From Tenebrio molitor (Eukaryota; Arthropoda; Insecta; Coleoptera; Tenebrionidae): a stretch of DNA of 64,000 bases. The DNA lies in assembly GCF_963966145.1 (NCBI RefSeq), contig NC_091054.1, positions 19,344,001 through 19,408,000 of the forward strand, given 5' to 3'. The position numbers and the translations under genes were made by a program. Positions 37,451-49,899 of the stretch are shown here, one piece after another. Under the pieces are notes generated by a model. It was not told where the DNA came from, made no database searches, and worked only from the letters and a program-made list of their open reading frames with translations. Each line of letters starts with the position of its first letter. Position 1 is the stretch's first letter.

Positions 37451-37846
37451 CAGTGTAGAATAAAATGATTTACATCTAGTTACCTTTGGAATTTATGCAC
37501 ATGTAAATGTTCCTGTACTTCTCTACTTTTTTTTCGAAGTGCCGAACTATTAGTTCTGTCAATAAATGTCATCAATCGAATTGACAATTGTTACAATTTA
37601 CTAAATTGAATTAACAAACGTTGGTGGCCACTTTCAACACTACCTGTGACTTGCTTTTGTTAGTTCCTTTTTAATTTCAATCTCAACTTTGCATTCATAT
37701 CATCCCTTCGCAATAAATCACATTTGGAATTTGGATATATATTTTGACGTTAGGCTTTCTTTTTTTTTTGTAGAGCGGCATTTCGTATTTTTACAAGGGT
37801 AATGCAAAGGTAACTACATAGATGTAAATCATTTTATTCCACACTG
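37451..37846. mobile_element. TA-flanked MITE, 396 bp
   Basis: Starts CAGTGTAGAATAAAATGATT and ends AATCATTTTATTCCACACTG; the TIRs run about 40 bp and include TTACATCTA and AGTTACCTTTG. TA lies at both borders (37449-37450, 37847-37848). The interior is AT-rich and non-coding. Confidence 0.87.
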
Positions 37847-38492
37847 TAGTTTTATCTGCCACTAGCTTTGGGTTCTTTTCAGAAATGTTCCGTTCTCATG
37901 TCTTAATTAATTTATACGTCATGTGAAATGCACAGATGACAGTTTTCAATTGAAATTAATTATGTATTTTATAATTTAAATCAACCATAACCAAATGTTT
38001 TTCTTCAAATCGTTTTCATTTTTAAATTATACAGGTGTTTCAAAATTCGCTGAACAACTCAATAGATGCTGTTTGTTTTACGTTACAACGACTCTAAAGA
38101 TACACTTTTGACTTCATTTATTTTGATTTTATTGAAAAAGATTTTGACCAATTGTTGTTTTTTATAGGCTAGTGGAATAACAATTTGGAAGAATTTTGAA
38201 ATTAATCACTGTCCCATTACCAGACTTTCCAATGACTTTTGTGTTCATTTCAGTGTACCTTACTTTGAGTTTCTTCCTTGTGATTAATATTTACTATTTC
38301 TATCCGTGTTTGTGACTTTGCTCGAGTTTTATGGTCTTATTTTTCTTGATTTTACTTTAAATGTTCTTAAACAATGAAAACATGCATCTGACGCTGGGAA
38401 AATGTAGAAACAATACTGCTGTTGTCGCTAGAGTTTATCGTGACAAAAACATTCATTAATAAATGAATACATTTTAAAATTATGTATTTCTA

Positions 38493-38686
38493 TCGGGTGT
38501 TCATTTAAATTTATCCTCAAAGTAGGCGTTGAAGAGTTGATTGTGAACGCACCACGGATCAGCTGTTTAAATTTAACCTCACTTTTTGCGTTGTTTGTGT
38601 TTTTATAGTGTGCAGACTGACGAGTGGTGGGTTCACAATCGACTTTTCAACGCCAACTTTGAGGATACATTTAAATGAACCACCGA
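38493..38686. mobile_element. Palindromic MITE, family A copy 2
   Basis: Begins TCGGGTGTTCATTTAAATTT and ends ATTTAAATGAACCACCGA, flanked by TA (38491-38492, 38687-38688). The arms contain GTTGAAGAGTTGATTGTGAA and its inverse. It lacks coding capacity and would depend on an unseen transposase. Confidence 0.88.
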
Positions 38687-39646
38687 TAGTATTCACATAC
38701 TTAGTTATTCTGCAGTGATGTTTTTATTGCCTTTTTACAGAAAAAAAAATCGCCAATACCAGCGCAACGAAGCGAATTAAATGCTTACGTAGTCTTCCAA
38801 AGGTATCAAAAAAGCGTTCAGTCGAAGATTTTTTTGTCAATTTTATTAAAATACTTTATCGCAATCTCATCAAGTTTTGCAAAACATAAAGTTTAGAATT
38901 TTACCATGTTTCTAGTAAAATGAAAAACAAAAATGTTACTATTTTTAGTGGTAGGCTATTGGATTAAATCTTTACAGTTATCTTTAAACCAGAAAATTTC
39001 TGAATAAGGTTTTCAATATTCAAAGGAAGATCCATTACAGTTTGCAGTTGAGTTTTTCTAAACTGTAAATTTAAATAATTATTCATTAGTGTAAACATAA
39101 CGAATATTCTGTTTAAAGAGATGAAATTGTGGACGGCTTTTATAATTTTATTCCAATTTAGATTTTTCATTTGAATAAATTCCCAGCAAACATCTGGACA
39201 TTCATTATTGATTTTCAATTTATTTATTTACGATGACCTGTTTGTTGTAAATATGTATTACAAATTTGATTCTATTTTCACTTAGCAGTCTTAGCACCAG
39301 TCTATTTTTATTTTTAGTCGATTTTAACATTGTTAATCCATTCTCACTTCTCTTTGTTTTTAGCACTACGAGTAATTTTTGTAATGAATAATTTATCACT
39401 GTATTATTTTTGTTTTACAGCAGATTACATAAATCATTAGTCTTTTTCAAATAAATAATAATAGGTAGTCGTAGACTTTACAATTTCCCAGAGTAAGGTA
39501 CTGTAAGCACTTATTTGTGATATCGTAGGATATGAATATTTTCAAAAATACATCAAACATGGGAAGCAATTTGAATTTTTTTCTAATGCCTTCTTTCTTT
39601 CAGTTAGTTTTTGTTTAAATATAGCTATTATAGTTATTTATGTTAA

Positions 39647-39746
39647 GGACGAAAAAGAAAATATTTCCGATGATTTGCTGGAAATTGCTGGACGAGGCAA
39701 AGCCCAGTCCAGCAACAGCAATGAGTTCGAAATATTATTTTCGTCC
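39647..39746. repeat. Hairpin with about 48-base arms
   Basis: GGACGAAAA, ATATTTCC and TTGCTGGAC on the left mirror GTCCAGCAA, GAAATATT and TTTTCGTCC on the right, meeting at GAGGCAAAGCCCA. Further inverted pairs follow to about 39870 (ACATTATTTTTTA / TAAAAAATAATGT and ACCAAAAATATTTTTCGG). It is probably a decayed foldback element. Confidence 0.7.
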
Positions 39747-41276
39747 ATGTATCGTACATTATTTTTTAGTGGATAGCGAACCAAAAATATTTTTCGGTTT
39801 AGGATAAAAAATAATGTTTTGACGAAAAGATGACGTTTTCGTGCAGATATTCAAACCGAAAAATATACTACTTTATGATACAATCGACTAAAAATGATAT
39901 TTTTTTGATCTATCTAAGTTTCAGGAAAATTTCATTTAACATTTACATATTTATTATTGAATCAAGTGCAGATTGTATTTTCCTTTAGTGATTTATGAAC
40001 CTACACTTCCTCGACTTCCTGAAACACGAAACTGCTGGCAGTGTTTGTATTTAATAAGACTTGATGATAATGATAATGGCCCAACTAGACGAAAGAAACG
40101 TTATACGATGTAAGCCAAGCACCAGAAGCAGTGAAAGGAGGAACAGTCCAACGGTTTCGTAAAAGCACAAAGAAGTACAAAAAGGACTATGAAGAATTGT
40201 GTGTTACGGTTCGTGAATAGTTCAGAACCGGCGGCATTAACTTCTTATCTTTATGTTACGCTGTAAAGACTACTTACATTTTTTATTTTTTCCCTCGAAA
40301 AAAATTAAAGGTCCACAAAGTACGCATTTATTAAAGTAGAAAAAGACGCAAGTTTGATGGATAATGTAACAAAGAGACTACCGAATGGGAGTGCGTTAAT
40401 TTCTTTTCGCTGGATTTTTTTTTTTATTAAATGGTTAAATGCAAAAACCGAGAGGCCAGTGTGAATGCTAATTTTCTTAAATTATAGCACAGATGTAGAA
40501 ATTATAGAGTAGTCATGCATTCCGCTTATAAATGAGTGGAAAATGCTGTAGATGCGCTTCAAGATTATGGTTTAAGGACGAAACGTTTTTGTTATATAAT
40601 CGAGTGTTGGCTCCTCGGTAAAGTTTACTTTACTTTCACTGGGAATAACCTTAAACCGTTGTTTGCTCCAATGATGGGGAATTTGGAGAGCCGGTTAACC
40701 GTTGGACCAATTAATTTTCTAAAAACATCTAAATTTATCTGTCCTTTCCAGGAAAACAAACAATGATTATCGTAATATTGTTCTATATTAACGTACGACG
40801 GTACATCAACAGTAATTATTGATGTTTTCAAGTGGGATATGTGGAATGTAATAATATGGCTAGTTTAGAAGGTAGGCAACTGACCAGATTATGTACTTCG
40901 TAGATGTGATAAGACTGCGAGCACAATTAAAGAGAGTAATTGAAAAAAATGTTGCGATATAGGAGTGAGTGGTAAAACGACTATCGATCGAGTAATAACA
41001 GTTTGGGGAATCCTGATAAGTTGAAGCGAAGGATAATATTCATTATCATTTCATCCAACTTCAGTAAAGGATCTGGCTTTTATAGATTTCTTATCTTGTG
41101 GTTGCTACCGTTCTCGTGTAGAGCGTGTTCCAAATAAATGTGCAATCATGTTAATAAAAAGCAATGACGGGCGGGATAATTTTATAATGTATTTTCTTTT
41201 TCTAACTGGAATGTATTCTTGTTTCGACATCAATTTCTTCTTACTTTTTACAAAGATAGCAGAACCCAAATTTTCG

Positions 41277-41896
41277 GGTGTCACGTCAACTGGACGCGCG
41301 AAAACTGGTCGCCGCAACCTGGACGCGCGACAATTGGACGCATGCGACAGTTGGACGCGTGCGACAATTGGACGGTGGACGCATGCGGCATGCTTTGAAA
41401 TTATTTCACAATATTTGAAGTAATTAACTTCATAAATTCCTTATTAAGGGTATCAATAATATTAGGTATGTTACAGCTTTTAGGAAACATTCTCTTTTAT
41501 TTACCTATCTAACCCTTCCGTCCAGAGTAGGTATTATTCTTATCAGTGGGGTGGTTCCTTTCTTAAGAAACAATTAGGGAAATAAGAAAACAGTTGCTGG
41601 TAAGATTATTTAAGCCGGTGCTTAAATACTACAAAATTACAGGTTTTCGGCTTTCGGTACTTTGTAAATATTTCGGTTTATTACTTAAATTTACTTATTA
41701 TTCTATTTTATTTCATTTCTTTTGTTGACGGGTGTGAACATTTTTAATATGTAATAGCACAATTAATTATTATAATTATTACATATTATAATTATTCTCT
41801 CGAGTCCAATTTTCGTCGCGTCCAATTGTCGCGCGTCCAGGTTGCGGCGACCAGTTTTCGCGCGACTAGTTTACCGCGTCCAGTTGACGTAGATCC
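41277..41896. mobile_element. Iteron-TIR element, 620 bp, with 9-bp target duplication (Mutator-like?)
   Basis: The left arm (41277 to about 41393) and right arm (about 41800-41896) are inverted and built from short units of the type TGGACGCGCGACAAT. Both share ACGTCAACTGGACGCG, AAAACTGGTCGCCGCAACC and CAATTGGACGC. AAATTTTCG lies directly outside both ends (41268-41276, 41897-41905). The ends are GG and CC, as in 28102-28985. The interior is AT-rich and has no transposase. The superfamily is inferred from duplication length and TIR style. Confidence 0.75.
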
Positions 41897-42274
41897 AAAT
41901 TTTCGATATCTCCCATTGTCAAATTGGTGATTTCATCGTATCGACAAGCCCCTACAATAATAATAATTTACAATTCTTCCTCTAGGGAACTCAGAAATTT
42001 TACCTTTGCAGCCATATACTTTTTCATCAGGAGCATTATGTAAAAATCATACACTTTTCGGGACTTTGGTGGGATTAGATCCTGCACAGAGTTTGCCGTG
42101 ATCAGCGTCAATTCTGGAGGCATGCAATAATGCATTTCGTTTTCAATGGCAATCGGAGATACTTCAGTTATTCGTTAAAACAAAAATGATCGGAACGTGA
42201 ATAGCAAACGATTACAACTTACAATTGTTTATTCCACAACGGGCGACTCGTGTTAAACCACAATGGAACCGGTT

Positions 42275-42507
42275 AAATATTGGGTAATATGTAATTTCGT
42301 TATTTTGCTTTTTTAGAAGGTTTTTTTAATAGGGATACTTTAATTATTATTAAACATATCGTGTAATGACCTTACATTTGACTCGGTCGCTGCCTGTGGA
42401 CACTTCTACTTCTAGAACTTGAAATATTTCTACTCCGCTAAAAAAGCCACTTCAACTGTTTCAATAGAGATAAACAAGGGCGCGATTTTCGATCGCTTGA
42501 AGATAAA
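42275..42507 (+). repeat. Dispersed repeat E, copy 4
   Basis: Contains CTTACATTTGACTCGGTCGC, AAAAAAGCCACTTCAACTG and GCGATTTTCGATCGCTTGAA, matching copies 1 and 2 in order. The upstream TTAATAGGGATA block is shared with copy 2 only. Confidence 0.68.
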
Positions 42508-43854
42508 ATTAACATATTATAATTATGATAGTAATCGTTTGTAAAACTCGAGACAAGTACATATGTATGTATATGGTTTTCATTTTTCTTTATCTTGCGT
42601 CTTTTTGTAAAAAGTTTGGTAAATGAAAATTAATCTCAGGGAGGCGTTTTTCTTTAAGAAAACATGTCTTAATGATTTTACTTCCTTACTTCTATTTGTT
42701 CGGAAATGAATTCATCAATTTTTAGTCTGTTGGATTTTTTTTAAAAATTGTGCTAAACTAATGATGTCACCTATTTCACCTATTCCATTTTTGAATTGCG
42801 TCACTTTTGTACAATTCTCTTAAGACTCAATTTTTACTAGATTCGTACCAGTGGTAAAATATTGGTAAGAAGAAGAATAATAGTTTCTTCTCTTTGTTTT
42901 TCCGGGTAGATAATAGAGTGTGTCAACACTTAAACCTGTCATATGTATAATATTCAAAGTTTGTTCTGCTTTGTACTGCTAAGTACTTTATGTCGTTTCT
43001 AAAAAGAAATTCTTTAGGATTTCGTTTTTGGGGTTGTTTGTTGAATTCTAAATAAAATAAGTTATTTTGCTTTAAAAAGTATCTGGCAACTGTTACAATA
43101 ATTACTGATATGATGGTAGCAGATTTTGAATATTTAAAATATGTTATTTTTGTCTTTGACTTACAATCTATTTCAGTTATTTTTCTCTTTTCAAATCTTC
43201 TTGTGAAGCTCAACTTTGATTAAATTTAGGTTTTAGGATTTTAAATCTGCCATTCATAATTCTCAACAAACCTTGTTCTGCTTTATCCTAATTGTTTGTT
43301 TTAAATTTGAACTCAAATTCCATCCACACTGCCGCATCATAAAAACTCCTTCCGAACAAAAATTAATTGCTTTTTGCACAAGATCAAGTTGAATCGTCTT
43401 ATTACGTCGTTGGTTTTATTTTTTAATAATCCGTCGAGTAATTTTACCCTCATTAATATCGTAATTTTTGAAAAAACATTTCCAAGTATGTATTTAAGCC
43501 TCGTTAAAGTGTTTTTTACGGATAAATTGTTTTGTTCATTGTTGCCAACTGACGAATGTACCAACACTCATAATTACCCCCAGGTTGTTCCATTCGTTGT
43601 CTGGAATTAGAGTACGTCGGGTAGAAGAATAGATTGGGGACGTTTGTGGGGGCGCGACTGACGGGGAAAGCTAAGTGTTGAATTTTATCTGACATTTGGA
43701 TGTCCTTCGTTACGTAATATGCCCTTGCAAGTAGCACATTAGATTTTCAGTTAAAGCTTCAACAAGGTAATCTGCCATCTCAGACCACAAGACTACATTC
43801 ATCACCCTGACGAAGTTGACGCTTTCCTCATGGAAAAATAATTAACGGATAATA

Positions 43855-44055
43855 TCGGGTGTTCATTTAAATTTTATCCTCAAAGTAGGCGTTGAGGATT
43901 CGATTGTGAACGCACCACGGATTACAGATCACGGATCAGCTGTCTCAATCTAATCTCACTTTTTGCGTTGTTTGTGTTTTTATAGTGTGCAGACTGACGA
44001 GTCACAATCGACTCTTCAACGCCAACTTTGAAGATAAATTTAAATGAACACCTGA
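43855..44055. mobile_element. Palindromic MITE, family A copy 3
   Basis: Begins TCGGGTGTTCATTTAAATTT and ends TTTAAATGAACACCTGA, flanked by TA (43853-43854, 44056-44057). The interior has CAGACTGACGAGT followed directly by the right arm; part of the inner right arm is deleted compared with copy 2. Confidence 0.87.
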
Positions 44056-44577
44056 TAGTGTTACAACACTGACAAAACTAGTTTTAAATGTATTTGGTTT
44101 GTTCCTCCCCATTATTTAGAAGTATGGATATTAATTGCTTCCGAATAGGTGCTAACAATTTTTGTTTTGTTTGCAACAGCAAAATGGAAGTGATAAAGTT
44201 AAATCAATATGTAACGGTATAGACATCTGCAGATACGTCTGTAAAGTTGCGAATATGTCGGCCCAGAAAAAGTGTACAGTCGATATCATCTGGCACAGTA
44301 TTGGCTTAAATAAATTAAAAATCGTTATCAAATAAAAGGAAATTTGTACTTATTACATAATTGAAAACGAGCGATTTAATGATTGTAATGATTGTATACT
44401 TTTTTGTATAATCTATAAATTTCGCCAGACTTGCTAAGTCTGTAAGAGTTGAAGAATGTATAGCGCCAGATAAAAATATGAATAATAAAATGCTCCTCAC
44501 ACATTAAACCTTGTAGTCAACATCCATTATTCATCACTATCAGTACCAAGGACTCGAGATGACAACGTTAATAGTGA

Positions 44578-44597
44578 ACGAAAGCCGCGGCTTTCGT
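44578..44597. repeat. Perfect 20-bp palindrome
   Basis: ACGAAAGCCGCGGCTTTCGT is identical to its reverse complement and is GC-rich in an AT-rich setting. It could be a protein-binding dyad or the core of a decayed foldback. Confidence 0.6.
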
Positions 44598-46387
44598 CTG
44601 CCCTATTTTCGTTAACAAAATTTCGCATAAAATACTTTTTTTTTTTTGAGAAACTCAATCGTAATTGGCATTTCTTGACAGGACCCTGCCGTTAATCTTG
44701 GAAAACATTTTTCTTTCTGCTTCGTTTTTTCAATGTGCATCAAATCCATCAGAATTATTGCGCTTGTTCGTACAACAATAACATTTTTTTTTTACCCGCA
44801 TTGTTATGACTGTTAATCATAGCATGGGATCTATCGCTTATTCCATTTAATCATCAGATAAGGCTTTTAATATGGGATAGTTAAAAACCGCAGTAATTAA
44901 TGATAATAAGTAGAATGATCCTTGACGTAAACGTAGCCGAAGGAGATTTGGAAATTTCAATTGTTGCATTTTGAACAGTCTACACTGTGTACGTTTGTGT
45001 ACGGTGTTTTGAGTGATTTGCAAAATAAAGAAATCACAGAATAAATTTCAGCCCAGAGTAAATACAAGATACGGTCGGCTGGTTCTGAAGCAATAAAATT
45101 AACAGTTATTTATAACGAAATTACCAACATTTTCGCTCGGGTGTAATTCTTGCCGCCACTGAACGCTCCTGTTCAATTTTACCCAAAGCTAAACACTCGG
45201 GTGGTGCAATTGGGCGAAACCCATTAAGTATTTTAAGCGTTTGCTCATGACTTAAGTAGAGTCGAACGTCACTTTGACTGAACGTATTGGTTATGGATCG
45301 CATCACGGATGTATAAATTTCCAGTGACTTTGTATAAGTAGCACTCATTAATAGTTGCACGAGTTGATTTTTTTTAATATGCACCGAACAGGTTTATCAG
45401 GACTGCTCGTAGTAGAACTAGTTCTTCGACGGTTTCAACTTTGTAATTTACAAGTTGCAATCATTTCCGCTATAACGAACGTGATCAGAGTAGCTTTTAT
45501 TAACATATTCAAAAGAGGAAGACGTGTGGAGTAATCTAAGTGGTACGTCGTTTGATTGTCGTATTGATTTTGATTAAATGTAGCTTCCATATTTACCTTG
45601 TAACATTAAGAGTAATGATATTTGGAGTCATGATGGGATGATAAAATGATGGGAATTAATTCCTTTGTCAATAAATTATTGAGCGGGGAGGCAAATTCAT
45701 TTATCGACACGAACATTAATTTGGCTTGAGTTTATCAAAAGGTGGAAATTGTAAGTTCTATATTTACGACGATCGGAGAAGAAGCTTTTATAAAGTTTGC
45801 CCGACGTGGTAACTTGCTACAATAAATTCCTGTTGTAAATTTTACCGTACATTATCATGTTACGCTTTCATTGATTTGATAGGATCTTGTTTAAAAATAA
45901 AAATACTTTATATTGTGGTGAAAAGCTGAAAGCTTCATCTTTGAAATCTTTAATACCCTATTATGTATAATTAAAAAAGAGAAGCATAAAAAGATATTTT
46001 TTCTATTTTGCGTTTAGAGTGTTTTAATAAGTCGTTTGCGTGTTGGAATAGACTAGTAAAATTTACTAGATTAGATAGGTACAGTGTGGAAACTTTAACT
46101 GGAATAAAATTCATAATTTGGACATAGGCGGTTTTTGTAAAAAATCCCGAAACAGGTCGATTTTTGTTTTTCCTTGCCCACATTTTGATGCATATAGTTT
46201 TTGCATATCTGCTCTCGGAAGCTCGCAACCACCCTAACTTTTGTTTTCAAATGGAAGGGTATGCCAAGTGACACCTCGTTTGAAAGCCCACTTCGCAAGG
46301 AATACAACGCACTATTTATTTCCTGAATATTTTCAAAGCCTAAGTGCTAAAAAAAAAATAAACCCAATTTCATAAATCGAATTCTAT

Positions 46388-46514
46388 TTAACGCAACAAA
46401 TGCCCAAAATGGGCACCGCTTCTTTCTTGGCAAATTGCAAATCGATAGTAACATGCATCCCTTGCGTTTTGTAACATTTCCGGTGTGACTTGCCTAATTT
46501 CATGCCGAAAACCG
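46388..46514 (-). pseudogene. C-terminal fragment of a mariner-like transposase
   Basis: The minus strand reads FRHEIRQVTPEMLQNARDA, then CYYRFAICQERSGAHFGHLL, R and a stop. This matches the usual end of DUF4817-type mariner-like transposases (…I..ITPEML.NV...F..RL..CQ...G.HFEHLL). No catalytic region is seen further upstream on that strand. The AT-rich flank to about 46230 may be the element's 3' end. It is a remnant, not a functional gene. Confidence 0.72.
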
Positions 46515-47853
46515 AACAATACAATAATTAAAGCTTATTTTCTTTTCTTCTAAATTGTTGTGTAATTTGAAGAAACAAGTTGTTGATAATTAATATTTGG
46601 ACAAAAAGTTATATTTTGAAGTGATTTTTTGGAGTAAATGTCATACTCATAATTATTGGCATGAAGTTAGGTGAATTCAAAAAGATTTGTTTTCAAGTGG
46701 TCTGGTGCTTGCTTTCGTTTCCGGCATCAGCTGTCAAACGTCATTTATTGAGCGAACAAGCAATCGGGGGAATTATTTCTTTTGCAAAGAAAACTAGTTC
46801 TAAAACTAGAGTTTTCTTGCTTTTGTTAGTACGACACGATGGTCATTACTTTCAACTAATAATTTAATTTACATTTAAATTATAATCAACCAGAGGTTAT
46901 GTTTTTGAAGGAATTAACAAAGCATACCGAACAAAAAGAGAGAGAAAACGATAACTTGCTTGATGATTATACATTTTTTTGATTTCGTTATAATGTTTTA
47001 AATATATCAATACATTTTATTTTTGTCTTTTTGGTCGCAGCTTATTTCATTTTTTAATCAGATAATGGGAGAATTACAATTCTCTATTGTTACATTTTTT
47101 TTAAGTTATTTTACAATCTAGGTGTTACTTTCTTGGTCCATACGAGACACTTGACATGTTTATCCGAGGTTTATTACTTATTAAGTGATTGCGAATCGAG
47201 TATTAACCTACGAATTATGATTACTTTAATCTTGAAGATTTACCGGGGGGATTTAACTTGGAATAGATTGACGACAGAAATGAAGGAACGCAAGGTAAAT
47301 CCTTCAAATGATGAAAGGTAAATAAGATAAAATAGTCGAGATCGTAGATCGAAGAAAGGCGAATAAAGAAGTAATATCATTACCTCCAAGCGATAACAGA
47401 AATCTTGTGTAAACATGCAGCGCCCCACAATACGTATTTTATGCCTTTATTTATAGTGAACGGAACCGACAGGATTATTTTATAATTTCTATGGAATTTT
47501 AGAATAGTCTCGGAATGTGGTACATATTTCCAAAACTAGCTTTTAGAGTCAAAATAGAAAAAAGAAGTTTTCGACTTTTAGGTGATCTATTTTTTCTTTA
47601 AATCTATTAAAAAGTAAAGCCAAGACGAAGAATTTAATTAATTGAAGTTAACGTTATTTTGATATTAGAAGATTCGATAAAATTAAAATGTTAAGTATGT
47701 AATTAATTGGTTAGACAAACTTCCTAAATTCAGCCACCAATAAAAGTCCATAGTTGGTCGCAACTTCATATTGTTGTGTTTTCTATGTTCTTTTAGTAAA
47801 TATCTGTTTTATGTAGAAAGAACGATATTATTATTAAAGTCAGTTAAAGAAGT

Positions 47854-48026
47854 TAATAAAATTTTATGACAATAGTTCTTATCTGATCTCTCTAACTTCC
47901 GGTGTTCCACAGGGAAGTGATTGGGCACTTTTGTTTTTTATCTGGAACACTGGCCACATTAAATTAATGACTAACAACTGTGATATTTTATTGTTTGACG
48001 ATGATTTAAACATTCTAAGGCCATAA
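47854..48026 (+). pseudogene. Non-LTR reverse transcriptase remnant (palm motifs)
   Basis: The frame reads YLISLTSGVPQGSDWALLFF, then about 15 residues, then CDILLFDDDLNILRP and a stop. SGVPQGS..(G)PLLF and (L)LFADD(L/T)KI are the fingers/palm boxes of LINE (Jockey/I-type) reverse transcriptases. The spacing here is shorter than usual and the catalytic FADD reads FDDD, so internal deletion and decay are evident. The boxes are in one frame. Confidence 0.75.
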
Positions 48027-48508
48027 ATTCTGTAATTGAGTGTTGACTTAGACAAAACAATGTGTTACTAAACTATAAATACACCCAAAAATTATTTCGT
48101 ATAAGTATTCTAACCTACAAACGAACATCCTCGACAAAGAAGTGAGATGGAAAAAAAACACATCTAGAAGAAAGAGAACAATCGCAAATAATGACTTGAC
48201 AGAGGACGTTTTAGGTTTCTTTTTCTAAGATACGATAAGATTTAGACAGTCGAACAGGATCGCAGGAATGTGGAGAAGGCCAAACTCGTTAATTTGTAGA
48301 ATGGACGTCGGTGCACCCTTTTCCACCCTCAATGGTAGTAGGGTGAGGGTGGTGCTGATTCAAATTGTGAGAACACAAATGAGTGTGCAACTTAAGTTAA
48401 GACAATATGTCTTAAGTCCACCGATCAACTCGACTATCATACAAATCTACATAAGTGGCCAAATGACCCAACATCAACAATACTTTCATAAAGTAAGTTA
48501 CACCTTTT

Positions 48509-48814
48509 GGTAATTGTTCACTTTAACTACTTCTGGAATTTTCGTGTTTTTTCTGGCTAGACAGCCTCAGGGCGTCCTCCTAGATAGTGTCCCACCATTC
48601 AAACCTTGTGCAAATGCCTTTTTGTTTTTGTTCTCTCTTGTTGTGTTTCAAGATCGCGTCAAGGTCGCGCTAAGTCTTAGTATAACTAAAGGGTAAGGAA
48701 AATTTTCATTTGCACAAGGTTTGACTGGTGGGAAACGATGTAGGAGGACGTCCTGAGGCTGTCTAGCCAGAAAAAACGCGAAAATTCCAGAAGTAGTCAA
48801 AGTGAACAATTACC
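48509..48814. mobile_element. Foldback element with about 108-bp arms and 8-bp target duplication
   Basis: The left arm (48509-48616) and right arm (48705-48814) are near-perfect inverted repeats, starting GGTAATTGTTCACTTTAACT and ending GTGAACAATTACC. The loop is about 90 bp. CACCTTTT lies directly outside both ends (48501-48508, 48815-48822). The 8-bp duplication and GG...CC ends suggest a Mutator-like or other 8-bp-duplicating superfamily; it is non-coding. Confidence 0.85.
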
Positions 48815-48879
48815 CACCTTTTTAATGAGTATTTCGCTCATAACTGCAAGTATAGTAGTATTCTTAGTACTAGTTTTGT

Positions 48880-49380
48880 ACTGTTTACGGTAAAATTACA
48901 TCAAAAATATTTCCTAGCACAGCATTATTTGCAACAAATTTTACATGCTGTGTAATTTGTTCAATGTGGACCATTGAACATTTGCTTTAAACATTGGTGA
49001 TTAATTGGTATTAAAATAACGTTAAACGTACGATATCGTTTTTACTATACCTAGGTAGAATTACACGAGTTTTAGAGACAAAATGTTACACAAAGTTAAC
49101 GTAAAATTACATGTACATATTTAATGCAGTTAAATCATCTTTAATATTCTTGCATTGGTTGTGTAATATGTAAAATTTGAATGTCGAAAAACGAAGAGTA
49201 AAATTAATGCTGTCGATGTAGGTGTAAAATGTTTTACAAGCTCAATAATTTGTATAATTTTACGCGATTTCATGCTGAGCATTTCATTCAAAATGAGTAA
49301 ATTTACACGTTTTATCATAAAATCTTTCGGGAGTAGATTTTATATTAGTTAGATTAAAATTATGCTGTTTTACAGTGAAT
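48880..49380. repeat. AT-rich block dense in GTAAAATTACA-type dyads
   Basis: At least eight variants of GTAAAATTACA or GTAAATTTACAC occur in both orientations across about 500 bp. The block ends with GCTGTTTTACAGTG, which resembles a CACTGTAAAA-type transposon terminus. The left border is unclear, so it is reported as a possible decayed element only. Confidence 0.35.
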
Positions 49381-49899
49381 CTTAAAATATATACATATAT
49401 ATTTTTAATTTCCCAATTTAATATTGCATACTATTGTGACGTAGTGGTATTTATTATTATTATTTGCAGTCTGAAGTGTGTACAATGAACCGCACTGGTG
49501 AATCAGAAAATCGAAACATCAAAAAAGTAGTCAGTTTTAGATTAGCTTCAATTGGCTTTTTTTTTACTCAGGTGAACCAAAAAACAAATGAGATGGAACA
49601 AAATTATTTGATAGTTAGAAAATAGATTAGTATGGATAAAAAAAAACACGAAAGAATGAGTTGACGCCATCAGTTTGGGGAAAATTGATTTATGCCTTTT
49701 CTCCTCAAATAAGATTATATGGGCCTTCTCGATAAACTCTTCAACTTTGCTTCTTCAATATGGAACAATAGGGTTTATGGACGCTTTAATATTATTCGAC
49801 GGGGAACGGTGTACCACCTAGAATCCGCATATTTCGCGTTTACAAAAGCATCTTCAGGATTCTTTCCTTTTTGACAAGAATAATACGCACTCTTCCAGG

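Larger units (their letters stand above)
37849..41266. other. No gene recognised between MITE copy 2 and the hairpin at 39647
   Basis: Apart from the family A MITE (38493-38686) and the hairpin (39647-39746), only short frames are seen. An orphan CAGGTGTTTCAAAATTCGCT terminus follows TA at about 38033. Confidence 0.45.
42508..47853. other. No host gene recognised; holds MITE copy 3, a palindrome and a transposase remnant
   Basis: Outside 43855-44055, 44578-44597 and 46388-46514, nothing beyond short frames (up to 96 codons at 42923-43213, -) is seen. Confidence 0.45.

Noticed and set aside
38033..38075. CAGGTGTTTCAAAATTCGCT as the end of a complete MITE
   Set aside because: It follows TA and resembles a mariner-type end, but no inverted partner was found within the next few kilobases.
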